Positions 1 to 9,995 of a DNA stretch of 64,000 nucleotides are shown here, in pieces. The stretch lies in contig NC_060238.1 of assembly GCF_021155775.2 (NCBI RefSeq), forward strand, positions 17,522,542 to 17,586,541. The letters are read 5' to 3'. Source of the DNA: Neodiprion pinetum. Lineage: Eukaryota; Arthropoda; Insecta; Hymenoptera; Diprionidae. Below the pieces are notes generated by a model, which made no database searches, was not told the DNA's origin, and saw only the letters and a program-made list of their open reading frames with translations. Numbering within the stretch: the first letter of the stretch is position 1; every line of letters starts with the position of its first letter. The translations under genes were made by a program, and so were the position numbers.

Positions 1-226
1 GCCACAAGGTAGTTAGTTTCATATGCTCATGCAGTCAGGTAGCATTTGATAATGAATGTGAATACAGTTGAAGATGTTTATTCAATTTTATATAGAAAAG
101 TTTGAACCAACTTTGAACAAAGACTTATTGTAATATACAATACAAATAGAAAAATTGCTTCCAACAACTGAAACTGATGCATAATGAGGCCAACATACAA
201 TCGAAACGTTCAATATATTATGATAT

Positions 227-1831
227 CTATGGATAAGAAGTAATGGAAATGAGCGATACAAAATAAGACAAGTAACTTTTTGTTTCGCTAGTTACTAAAA
301 GATAATACACGGTTATGAAAACGTCTAATATGTTATCGATCAAATCAATTTCAAGAGTTGTCAGAACTGTACTTTCCGTAAACATATTAATATGTACAAA
401 TAAATTCAATGGAATTAACAATTTTTCAGTATGAATCTTGACTTTCTGTAAAACGATTTTCATTGACAATAAGTTTGGCGTCATCCTTAATACTTTTTCA
501 GCAGTTTTAAAAATACTGATGACATCTTTGCTGGGAGAAATTAAATCACTCTTTTGTTTTTAGGATGTACTTGTAAGCCCTTTGACTTCTTTATGGGAAA
601 GTGAGCTATCTTTTCATTGAATCAACGATGCTGATATCGTTTCGCATTCCAACTGCTCTGGACACATTTGACATTTTATTACATTTTTCATAGTATGCAC
701 AATGGATCTGGCAATATAAATAACAATACCATGAATATATTCACTGAAACTCCAATTGTCTCTTATATAATCGTGGTCAAATATGTTATTACAAATATTA
801 TCGACATTACAATTACTGATATTATTTTCCAACTTCAACATGACAGTATCATTGTTCATGGTACAACTGGCTTTATTGGGTACAATGGAGTTTACGTATG
901 TAACCATTTTCTTATGATCAGATCTAAATTGACAGCAGGTTAGATTGTTGTTAAAGCCACCCATTTGTCTTATACATGAAAAAACGTTCCAGATGACTCG
1001 ACTTTGTTTTGACTCAATTTATATGTCAACAAAAACATCGCGTATTGTTCATTGAATAGAAACTCAGCAAGTCTAGTAAATTTTTACAGTAAAAACAATC
1101 AATTCCCAAAATCAAAATTTTCGTGCAGTTTTTGATATTGTGTAATGATTTTACATAATCAGTACACTCACGAGCATTTATTTTCATTTCAATATATTCT
1201 TAATCCTAGTCACTTACATGGGAACCGGTTGACCCCCGAGCTGACTTTAATGTACAATTTTAAAGTCAGCGTGCTTGAATCAGGGTTGTTTGTGCCAGTA
1301 AAATGAGGAATGATTGAAGAAACTTTGGTGTTTCAGAGACCCCAACATATGCATTGCATATTGTTTTACTTTTTTTGCTTCAGGAATTTCTCCCACATCC
1401 TCCATTCTCTTTTGCTAAATTTAAGATTGCAGTCTATTTCTTAAATGTCAAATTTTGTTTCAGAATTTTGTTCAAGTCGTAACTGTGCGTAACGTAATGT
1501 TGTGTACAGTAATAATGATCCAAAGTTCGCTGGGGTATGGGTAACCTCGTGTAAGTAATGTGGGAAGTTTCCATAGGTGTAAGTGATTAGGGTTAATACT
1601 CATACATTTCTGGAATTCGTTTTTAACGAACTTTCTTCGTGAATTTGAAAACTCGAATATGTCATTCATTTTTCTGCACAATTCAGGTGTTGCATCAATG
1701 TTTTCAAATCCTTGTAGAAATGGAAAGATTGAACTCAGAAAAAGTATTTCTAGTTCACTTTGTATTGTAGCATAGGGGACGTAGAAAACTGTAAATGAAA
1801 GGAAAGCACAAAGGTGTATACAGTAATTCAA
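227..1831 (-). pseudogene. Decayed P-element/THAP9-type transposase, C-terminal half
   Basis: Several minus-strand pieces in different frames line up in the order expected for the C-terminal half of a P-element-like THAP transposase. About 1472-1831 encodes a stretch containing NDIFEFSNSRRKF, like the 'N-lFD-lNSR' segment of the family. About 614-1030 encodes FSCIRQMGGFNNN, the family's 'FS-IR-GG-N-N' block, then CTMNNDTVMLKLE, a degraded 'YIAGxVxRxL' block and IKCQMCPEQLE. About 227-540 continues with SPSKDVISIFKTAEKVL. The frame changes near 540, and a stop lies just upstream of the FSCIRQ block. The N-terminal catalytic half (the first RNase-H acidic residues) is not recognisable between 1831 and 2299. 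The family assignment rests on recalled motifs; the frame breaks are read directly. This may be the tail of the THAP exons at 2299-3696 on the same strand. Confidence 0.6.
1239..1270. repeat. Short perfect hairpin inside the transposase remnant
   Basis: GCTGACTTTAA and its exact complement TTAAAGTCAGC flank a loop of about ten bases. The hairpin lies between the two best-preserved transposase-like blocks. No function can be assigned; it may be a small palindromic insertion or chance. Confidence 0.4.
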
Positions 1832-2298
1832 TTAAATTAAGGGATGTCACAATGGTAACTATTTTCACCAAATCAATCAACAGCTTGTTCATTGTAAAAG
1901 AAGATCTTGATTGGAACAGCAAACTATTAAAATAATTTCTGTAACATAATAATGATCGTTAACATTTTGCACATGAGAAACTATTACACATAAATATATA
2001 CACATAAGTCAAAGGAGTTCAGTTAAAGCGTAAAAAATTACTTTCAAAATGTATTATTAAATTTCTGTGTACATGAAAGTCATTGTGTAGATAAATATGA
2101 AAATTATATAACAACATTGACCAATTCTTGTGCACTTGTTGAAAGCATAAAATAGTAGAGAATCCAATTAAATACACTATTATAATATTATTGAGTATGT
2201 ATGTAATTTTCATAATATCTATACAATACTGATAATCGAAAAATAACATGAATTATGTTAATGATTATGTTCGTTATGCTAATGCATTTTGATGTATG

Positions 2299-3696
2299 TT
2301 AACTCACGTCTAGTGCATTACAACCTTCATTCGAGAGATGTCCAATTTTTTTTACATGCTCTAACAAAGTTTGTAAATTCTCTATTTTCAATTTGAATCT
2401 TCGAACTTTTTGAGTTAACATCTTCTGCTTTCTCCTGGTGTTTTCCATATAATTTTTAAATATATTCCAGCTAATATCAGATGTAAAATCTTTTCGCTGC
2501 AAATCTCCAACATACCTTGCATTAAAAATGCGCTTCCGACCTACTGTAGCATGAGATTCGTCAAGTGTCCTATAAAAGAATACAATTCATCCATCATGGT
2601 ATAATACACCTACGACGAATAGAAAATTTTTTAAAGATCAGTATATTGATTACTTCAATTTATTCAGAAATACTTTGATATGCAAGCTGTCATTTTCATG
2701 ATCACTTCTGGAAACTGAAATTTCACAACTCTAATAATAAAAAAAATATATTGTCATTCTTTCGTCTAAATTATCTGATATTGATCAACATTAAGTTAAA
2801 AAACCAATCACAGAACACTTTGTACAGCTAACCTTTTGATCGTGGCCCCTATAGAAGCTGTATACTTTTGTCGGGTTTCTGTGTTTGCAGTTTCTTCGGA
2901 GTTATGATTGTTATCAATATCCATTAAATTCTCAGCATTTATTAACTTTGTAAAATTCTGATCCGAATGACTTTCATCAGCGGAAATTCCTGGATTTAAA
3001 AATGTTGAGCATTCAGAATTCTGGTCGCCTTCTTGATTGAATTCCTCAGCATCGGAGAGATCTTCTGACTTGATTAGCATTGATGGCCATATACTATCAA
3101 TTGGATGATTGATTATTAGTATGATTGCAAAATATTTCCAAATACTGTTTCAATCGATATAACACATGAAAATCAATATTGTATTAACGTACATTTCAGA
3201 ATTTGGGAGAGGCAATACAACGGATTTCCCATGACAAGACATTGTGTGTTCAATTTTCAGGCTACCTACATTTTCACTAAAAATAAAAAGTAAAATGCAG
3301 CGCAAATTAGAGTTACAATCAATACCAATGAGTTGTCACATATATATTGAGAATGCATCCTTTGAGTACATATAATTTTTCAATAGTTAATGGCATCGAG
3401 TTAAAAAAGATCTTTCTTGATGAAAATCCATAAACATTCAACAATTAAATCTATTTATGTACATCAAAGATGCAGATAATTCAATTAAAAATTTAAAAAA
3501 AGCATACCTATCAATCTCAGTATGCGACAAACATGGAACAGCTGTAGCCTTCAAATACCTTCTTACGTTGTCGCCATAAATTTTATATTCAAAATCATCA
3601 TCGTTGAAATGCTGACTGCAAACTGCGCTACAATTTTTAACCTCTCGACCTATGTTTAAGAACCACTGTTGCTTTGTTGCTTCATCTTTCGGTAAA
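2299..3696 (-). CDS. THAP-domain protein with C-terminal coiled coil (first exon not found)
   Basis: Four minus-strand exons join with GT..AG borders and consistent phases: 3508-3696, 3193-3276, 2833-3093 and 2299-2569. The first encodes the second half of a THAP zinc finger: LPKDEATKQQWFLNIGRE, then CSAVCSQHF (the C-x2-H ligands), ending in the AVPCL that typically closes a THAP domain. The middle exons are acidic and low in complexity (SEDLSDAEEFNQEGDQ). The last is basic and heptad-like (TRRKQKMLTQKVRRFKLK), a probable coiled coil as in many THAP proteins. The exon with the initiator Met and the first two zinc Cys should lie above 3697, ending in phase 2, but I could not identify it. The TAA at 2299 may be read, or CTAGAC|GTGAGT may be a donor leading to the transposase-like pieces at 227-1831. 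It could be a domesticated P-element-derived gene or an N-terminal remnant of one. Confidence 0.6.
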
Positions 3697-4084
3697 CTGA
3701 AAATATCAATAATGCTAAATTTTACATCAATAATTGGGTCAAGGGAACTTATTAAGTGGGTGTCCAATTCGATTTGACATTGATGAATGTATATCTCCAA
3801 ATATCGAGGTCAACGTATCTCAAACACGAAAAAAGGCTTAGCAGTCTCATGCTATACATAATTCTGAAGAAAAAGCTCCAATACATTTTCGGATTCTACG
3901 AAATCTCAATAATCAATTCGTAGAATTCATGCAATTTCTTTTTTTCTGCGTCAAATGAAAATGAATTGCAGTGATTGTGTTCAGTGTTGTGTATGGAATG
4001 GGACTTTTCTCTTTTTCGCGTTTGAAATACGTGAATCTCGATATTGAGAAATATATACGTCAAAGTCGAAATCGACCAGGGCAC

Positions 4085-4440
4085 CCTATCTTACCGCTGA
4101 CATGACCACAAAGTAAACAAGTAACATGATATAATTAATTACCGATGTAGAGAAATGTCTACATGTATTGAGGACTCTGCTTTGCATATACAACACTGCC
4201 GTACCATTTTTATAGTTGAAATTCGGTTTTATTCTTTCTTACATTAAATTTTCACGTTACTAACAATGCGAGACTCCACACAAACCGCAAGTGTAAGAAC
4301 TCGTGGTGTTAAGTATCGTATACGTGCTGTGCTTGTGGTGTGAGTATTATGTATTCGTAGTGTGCCTAAATATCCAACGACTCACCCCTTTCCACGGAGC
4401 CTATGTAGAACGAGCATGATGTAATGTATGTATGTATGTA
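4085..4440. other. Gene-less spacer with TATG microsatellite
   Basis: No coding signal was recognised. A short ATGTATGTATGTATGTA tract (about 4424-4440) abuts the foldback element. The missing first exon of the THAP gene could be here, but no initiator-plus-CxxC reading with a phase-2 donor was found. Confidence 0.4.
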
Positions 4441-5140
4441 CACTTGGGGACAATAAATCTGAGACGGCTAATTTTTTACACTAGACAGTTATGTTGGCAA
4501 CACAGAGAAACCTACAGCGCCATAGTCGGCCGAGCGCGAAACAAACTCAATCTCAATAAACGTAACATAACCCATGACCGTCGAATCTAACCTCAGAATA
4601 CCGCGGGGATAATGACCATATATAGGAAGCTTTCCAGCAAGGAGACACAGTGTGACACTGTGTTACACGGTCGAACACTGTGCCTTGGTACTTGTTGGAA
4701 CGCTTTGAGGTTCTTAATTCAGTCACTAGAGTCTGCTCATGCATTATACGAAAAATCAAGGAACATTGAGCGCTCCAGGGAAAAAAAATATTTGTGAAAC
4801 GCGTGTAGATTATCATTGCATTTAATAAATAAATATAAGCAATACCATGCGTCGAAAATAAAATCTCCAACTAAAAAATTGGCAGCAATGAATCCGACAC
4901 AGTGTCCAACCATGCTCCGCAGCTGTGTCCGACTGTGTCGTTGTTGAAAAGCACCATGTTCGACACAGTGTCGCTCTGTGTCGTTGCTGGAAAGCTCCCA
5001 TAATGACTTGTTGGATTGACACGTATTGAGATTGAGTTTGTTTCGCGCTCGGCGGACTATGGAGCTGTACGTTTCCTGTGCTGCCAACTTAACTGTCTAG
5101 TGTGATAAATTAGCCGCCTTAAATTCATTGTCCACAAGTG
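4441..5140. mobile_element. 700-bp foldback DNA transposon (MITE-like), TA-flanked
   Basis: The element starts CACTTGGGGACAATAAAT and ends with the near-complement ATTCATTGTCCACAAGTG. Both ends are preceded or followed by TA, the Tc1/mariner-type target duplication. The arms stay similar for roughly 120 bp (blocks such as GGCTAATTT, CACTAGACAG and GAGCGCGAAACAAACTCAAT), and a second inner pair continues (AAGCTTTCCAGCAA near 4627 and its complement near 4985). The middle is rich in short GACACAGTGT-type palindromes. Open frames inside it are products of the palindrome, with no transposase motif, so it is non-autonomous. Confidence 0.8.
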
Positions 5141-5357
5141 TACTTACATCCCAGGTAGCATTTCATGTAGCATCGATCATGCAAGACCGCGTTCGGCGGC
5201 ATTTTGCGGCAGAATTATGCAAGGTTGATGCATGTTTCTGCAGAACAGGTGATCTTGCAGATAATACATGAATCTCGGAAATCTGTTGATTAGCTCCTCA
5301 AGTTTTCTTGTTCAGCTCACCCAAATTCTAACGACGAGAGTTTGTTGAGTCTGGGTC

Positions 5358-5582
5358 AGCCCCCTGACACTCACCACTGCTCGTATACTAAAAAATTGTA
5401 CGCGTCTTCTCCGCGTTTTTTAGTTCCTTTACGTGGCGCTAGTAGACTTCGGACACGCTCGCTGCCCTCGCTGACCGCGCGCAAGCTCGTCAGGTAACTA
5501 CTAGCGCCACTAGTGGTGGAAATTGGCGGCAGAATCGAGGGGCATTTTACGAACCACTTTTAGTAACGTGGGTCAGGGGGCT
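5358..5582. mobile_element. 225-bp MITE, copy 1
   Basis: The ends are AGCCCCCTGAC and its exact inverse GTCAGGGGGCT. The same 225-bp sequence recurs, with scattered substitutions, at 54262-54486, and about 62 bp of it lies inverted at 7430-7491. Internal landmarks are TACGTGGCGCTAGTAGACTT, CGCTCGCTGCCCTCGCTGA and ACTAGCGCCA. It has no coding capacity. It is GC-rich compared with its surroundings, which suggests recent arrival. Target duplication is unclear. Confidence 0.8.
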
Positions 5583-7044
5583 GGCCTGGGTTCTGCCCAC
5601 CATCACTATGCGTGATTGAAATAATTATTGATGACAACACTCGGGTTTAATACACGTTTATTTATTGGAAAGAAATTGTTGAAAAGAAATATTCATGGAT
5701 ATAAATATGTATGTATATAGGTATGTGTATGTAACCATTGGATATGAGTATATGCAATGTTCTCGGTTAGAGATGCTGATTACGTCTACGGTTTCTTTAC
5801 TGACAGAACTACTCCGTGTGGCAGGGGTTGCCTGTAATACGGCGTTAGTTTATGCTTCCTCGGGAAAATCTCTTCTAAGGGTTTTCCGTTAACTGTAATT
5901 AATGCTAATAATACTTTCAAACGAGTTAAATTATAATTGTGATGATGTTGAGATTCTATAAGCGAATCTCGCGACTTCTAAGTAAGTCTAATTTGTTAGT
6001 TAGTGATACATGGTTAGACAGGAGTAGCTAGACTTTATCTAGTGACTTTCGGTTTACAGCAAGATTCTCGCACTGAAGTTAGGCATTGTCAGTTGGGGCG
6101 ACCGCGGTTGGGGCTCATGAAATAGAAAGGATAAAATTTTAGCGGACGGGTTTGATGATACACAAGCATTCATGTATATGGTTCATTCCACCAATTATTG
6201 ATACAAGTTGTGCCGGGGGGTCTGAACTCTGCATAACAAAAAATTTGATTGAAAAGTACATAACAAAGAGAGCTTTCATGAGTTTTTTCGAATTTTTTCG
6301 TCGAACCCTTTCGAAGATACAGTAGATCGAAAATTGCAAGATTTGCAATTCTTGACTTTAGATACTAAACATATCAGCCCTTGTAAAATTTCTAAACATG
6401 AATGAAATTATGGTTTCTGTGTAAAAAAAGTCTCAGCTTTCTGAAAAAAAATATTTTCAATTTCCTCCAGTGTCGGGAAAACCTTGAAAAATGAGGTCAA
6501 AATCTAAAAAACGCTTTTTCTACCAATGTATCATTTTTTATATTTTTTAAAATATTTTTTTCGAAAAGTTCAGACTTTTTTACATGGAAAGTGTATTTTT
6601 TTATTCTGGGATTATTTAAAAATAAACCATAGCAAAATAAAGTTGAAAGTTCTGTGATGAATTGCCGATCTGTGTTGTGCTGCCATCACGGTCGTCAGCT
6701 GCTATCTTCAATAAGATCGGCTTCAGACGAAGAAATAATATTCTCTTCGATATTCATCGTTCAAGTCTCAGTCTGCTCTAGAGATCCCAGCGAAGAAAAT
6801 TGAGAGGGAAACATATTATAGACTCATCGATCACATTCTCTGATATCGTCCATGAAAACTGCGATTGCACACATCCTTTTCTTAATCGAGGTACTTTGAA
6901 TTGTCCCTAAAATTGTGAATTGTAAACTGAATTTCAAAAAATTAAGTACAATTTTTGGGACAATGCTATAAATAATAAAATCAGTCTCTAAATGAAACTC
7001 ACTATTCCAACTACCTGTCCACTAGGACCGAGCAATTGACGCTG
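5583..7044. other. Gene-less spacer
   Basis: Short open frames only; nothing in them resembles a known protein. The stretch 6380-6600 is AT-rich with repeated AAAAAATATTTT-like words. I see no further structure. Confidence 0.4.
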
Positions 7045-7236
7045 TCAAAGAATTTCGTCCTTCAGAAAGTGTTTTTCACACACCGCTCTTCCTGCTTTTA
7101 CAGAGCTATTGGCTCGATGCACTGCATCTTTCCACAACTTTTTACTCGTGGGATCTTTCGGTATTGTAAAAAAATGCACTTTTTCCGGATTCGAAGAGTA
7201 TCCCGAAGTACGGCCGGGCACAATGCACGTCGGTAT
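7045..7236 (-). pseudogene. THAP-domain exon fragment with lost start and lost zinc ligand
   Basis: Minus-strand reading from about 7236 gives a clear THAP domain: CIVPGRTSGYSSNPEK, then VHFFTIPKDPTSKKLW, then AVCEKHF (the C-x2-H pair), ending at a TGA (7045-7047) directly after KDEIL. Family members usually begin 'MP-x-C-x-VPGC-TSGY'. Here the expected ATG is ATA (7234-7236), and the second Cys codon reads CGT (Arg), one base from TGT. The domain also stops before its AVP end. This is best read as a degenerate fragment; its conserved residues show it was once functional. Neighbouring plus-strand frames are shadows. Confidence 0.7.
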
Positions 7237-7429
7237 GACAAAACGAACGAAACGCGTAAAAAAACGCAACTCGTTGAAAAAAAAAAATTGGCTAAAAAAA
7301 TATTTAAACAATGTAGATTTTCCAAAACTATTGGAACAATTGTAACAAATACAACACCAAGCTCGCAATTTGCTTGTAAACAGAATGAACAGAATTGTAA
7401 CCTTAACGGCATCAGTCAGTGCGTCAGCA

Positions 7430-7491
7430 GCGAGCGTATCAGAAGTCTACTAGCGCCACGTAGAAATAGAAAACGGGGACAAAACGCGTAC
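7430..7491 (-). mobile_element. Fragment of the 225-bp MITE, inverted
   Basis: In reverse complement this matches the internal part of the copies at 5358-5582 and 54262-54486: TACGCGTTTTGTCCCCGTTT, then CTACGTGGCGCTAGTAGACT and TCTGATACGCTCGCTG. Neither terminal repeat is present. It sits about 115 bp upstream of the THAP start at 7606, so it may lie in that gene's promoter or 5' UTR. Confidence 0.7.
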
Positions 7492-7605
7492 TGCGAGCCG
7501 CCGCTTGGAGGGGAGCTGCGAAACGATCGCAGCGTGCGGGGTGACGAGTAGTGAGTTGAGCCAGCGTGTGTGTGGTAGCATTTTGTATGAGAAATAATAG
7601 ACAGT

Positions 7606-8472
7606 ATGTGGAATTACACTTGTTGTGTTGTTGACTGCAAAAATAACGGTAAAACTAGTGATTGTATATTTTACAAGTTTCCAACTGCATCACATAAAAT
7701 ACGTCAAAGGCAAAAATGGATTGCTGCTGTAAAAAGAAAAAAGTAAGTAACATAACCTTATTTTCGTTGCCTTAGTTTTCTATGTTTTTAAAATAAAGCC
7801 AACTATATCAATAGGTGAACTGTTATGCTATCTGCATGAAACACTATATAAATACATAAGTATTATTGTTTTTTTCAGTCCTGATGGCTCAAAGTGGACT
7901 CCAAAAACTCATCACGTAATATGTAATAGTCATTTCATTGGCAAGAAAAAATCAGATGATCCTGCGAGTCCAAGCTACGCGCCAACTCTATTCCCTCCTG
8001 TTTATCATGCAAAGCAATTAAATGAAAGAGCTGTTTTAAGCAGGTAAATATATGAAAAGTAAAAAAATAATTATAAAATCAAATAATATATACATTTATA
8101 TTTATATAATAACATATGTAGGTATCTATTAATTATAGGTACAATCGACTCATTAACCGAAGAAAGACTCTTCACAAGCATAACATCGAAGTGAATTGTG
8201 ATACTGGAAATCCAGTTAATGACGACTCTAACAATGTTGTCAATAATAATGGACGTGATCCTATGGATGTAAGCAGTGCAGAAGTAATTTTAAAAACTGA
8301 TCAAGAGTGTCAAGTAGATTTTGTAAATTCTGCTGGTATCGAACAAACAAAAACTTTCACTTGTAACAGATATATTTACATGACTATTTACTGCGATGCT
8401 GAAGTTCAAACTGAAATACCGGAAATTGCCACTCTCAAAACTATTGTGAATAGGAAAACGAATGAAAGATGA
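7606..8472 (+). CDS. THAP-domain protein, transposase-associated type, frameshifted
   Basis: Exons 7606-7742, 7879-8043 and 8139-8472 join in phase. Exon 1 begins MWNYTCCVVDCKNNGK and IFYKFP; exon 2 has WTPKTHHVICNSHF and APTLFPP. Together they form a complete THAP zinc finger (C-x4-C early, C-x2-H late). Exon 3 adds a basic segment (YNRLINRRKTLHKH) and a polar linker with EVQTEIPE, and stops at 8470-8472. An open frame one base over (8462-8650) continues with VQCGTS and CGFPSIKTDEDLLDIAGVNF, the 'GF-SI-tde-L-lTGV-F' segment that precedes DDE transposase domains in THAP-linked transposases. The shift coincides with an exact tandem duplication ATGAAAG/ATGAAAG at 8462-8475. No DDE domain follows, so this is probably a truncated, recently disabled gene. 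DNA binding is expected of the THAP domain. Confidence 0.7.
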
Positions 8473-8650
8473 AAGGGTACAATGCGGCACATCGTTAACA
8501 GATATAGTAGATAAGTCGGTTGGTTTTAACGAGGCTGTAGTTGAACAAAATAGGAAACAGCGTAGTTTCTGTGGTTTTCCATCTATTAAGACCGATGAAG
8601 ATTTATTAGATATTGCTGGAGTGAACTTCCAGAACTTTAATTTTTTATGA
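8462..8650 (+). pseudogene. Out-of-frame continuation of the THAP gene (pre-DDE segment)
   Basis: This frame starts inside the 7-bp duplication and encodes VQCGTSLTDIVDKSVGF and CGFPSIKTDEDLLDIAG, ending QNFNFL and a stop at 8648-8650. It is the natural continuation of exon 3 of the THAP gene if one ATGAAAG unit is ignored. Its Met at 8462 is probably not used. The following DDE nuclease domain is absent. Confidence 0.6.
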
Positions 8651-8675
8651 AGCATATTATTCAGTAACATCGTAA

Positions 8676-8927
8676 TCAACAAAAATAATGATTGCTCACG
8701 TTTAACTGTACTTTATGTGGCTCAGAAGATACGGATGCTGGTCGACCAACTTCAGCTTGAATAAACAAACTTTCTCCATTATGCCTGTATTCTTGCATAC
8801 TCCGAACATGATCGGCGTTAAATAGATTTATGCCTTTTAGTTCCGTTGCAGGTTGAAAGTTTATTTTGCATATGATTTTTTCATATCCTGTCCTTATTAA
8901 AACATCCATGACTACGGATTTTTCCAT
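8676..8927 (-). pseudogene. Possible remnant of a SWIM/YqaJ-type transposon protein
   Basis: An 83-codon minus-strand frame. The part LKGINLFNADHVRSMQEYR, then LFIQAEV, then SSEPHKVQLNV recalls the segment ahead of the C-x-C-AG-G-x-C-SH (SWIM-like) zinc motif in invertebrate proteins that carry a YqaJ-type nuclease. The zinc motif and nuclease are not present in the window. The similarity comes from memory and is weak. The frame converges with the THAP gene on the other strand. Confidence 0.3.
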
Positions 8928-9198
8928 TAAAAAATTACTGAAAATTCCCTAGGACAGAGTCAGAGCTATTCGCGAACTTGGAAGCGCAAAAGAGATAAAG
9001 GATTGCTGACAGTACTGTCAGTGAATTTTCGAACACGGCCTAAATGGAAAGCACCCAGTGTGGTTCTTCCTGATCTGTCACAATAATTAATCTTAAAATA
9101 TAAACGTGTTTCTATTTATTTTGTGAACGTCAGGACGTTAAGGGCGCAACTCGTTAATGCTTAACCTTAAGAAATTGAGCTAGATTGGTCAAAACTGG

Positions 9199-9515
9199 TT
9201 AATGCGGATTTTTTGGGCGAACGCGCATAGAACATTTTTGCCCACGTTATAGTGAGAAGAACTGGAACACGTGTGTCTTGACCTGTATAATCTAGGGACC
9301 TTGGGCTTACCCTAAGGCTGCGCTGCTCCAAGTGGCGGAAATGAGCACTACGCTTTGCCATATTATTTGAGTCACCCCCCACCCTCTGAGTTTCCAGCCT
9401 GTATGAAAGCATCCATTGTCATACGAAACTTTTGGCGCATTCTCACTAATTTTTTTGCCCACGCATGCCTTGACTTTCCTAATCTAGGGACCTTGGTACG
9501 TCAACCTTCAGAATC
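9199..9515. repeat. Imperfect direct repeat
   Basis: The words TTTTTGCCCACG, CTTGAC and TAATCTAGGGACCTTGG occur in the same order near 9235-9305 and again near 9450-9497. They look like two diverged copies of one short repeat or a partial duplication. There is no coding content. Confidence 0.45.
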
Positions 9516-9995
9516 ACCTTCTTGCCTTCATTCTTATATGCCTGTGGCTTAAATTATTGAATATCTAGTTTGAAGCTACCACGCACCAGATCGGAACAAG
9601 AAAAACAATAATAAATTCGCTTATTTACAAAATAATAAGGTAAAAATCAATTTACGTATAAATAGTTGACATGTTAAGGTGGTGATATGCTTTCCCAAAC
9701 TTCATCCGTGGAAAGTATGTATCACTTCATCAACAGTAGTGTTGTTTCGTATAGTCTGATCTAGGTTTGACAGAACCTAACCAGTCATTTTGCTCGCATG
9801 TGGATACAGAATGTTATAATTTTGCTTGATCCATATTTAAATTTATCTTGGGCGTTCTTAGAAATGTTTTTATCCGCACTGGCAATCGTTAATTATACTT
9901 ATTCGAGCATCCGACTTCCCTTCAACTTACGTACTCTAAAACTACAAGGTTGATTTCCTAAGTTGACACGAAATTTGACGTTCGTTTGTTTTCAG

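Noticed and set aside
4109..4125. TGTTTACTTTGTGGTCATG as the missing first THAP exon (Cys pair before a GTAAG donor)
   Set aside because: The frame with C-x2-C ends in the wrong phase and runs into a stop upstream without a Met.
4553..5087. Several open frames of 60-116 codons
   Set aside because: All lie in the inverted-repeat foldback and mirror each other across its arms.
7036..7551. 171-codon plus-strand open frame (and a 78-codon one)
   Set aside because: It is antisense to the THAP fragment at 7045-7236 and then runs through the MITE fragment; it has no domain of its own.
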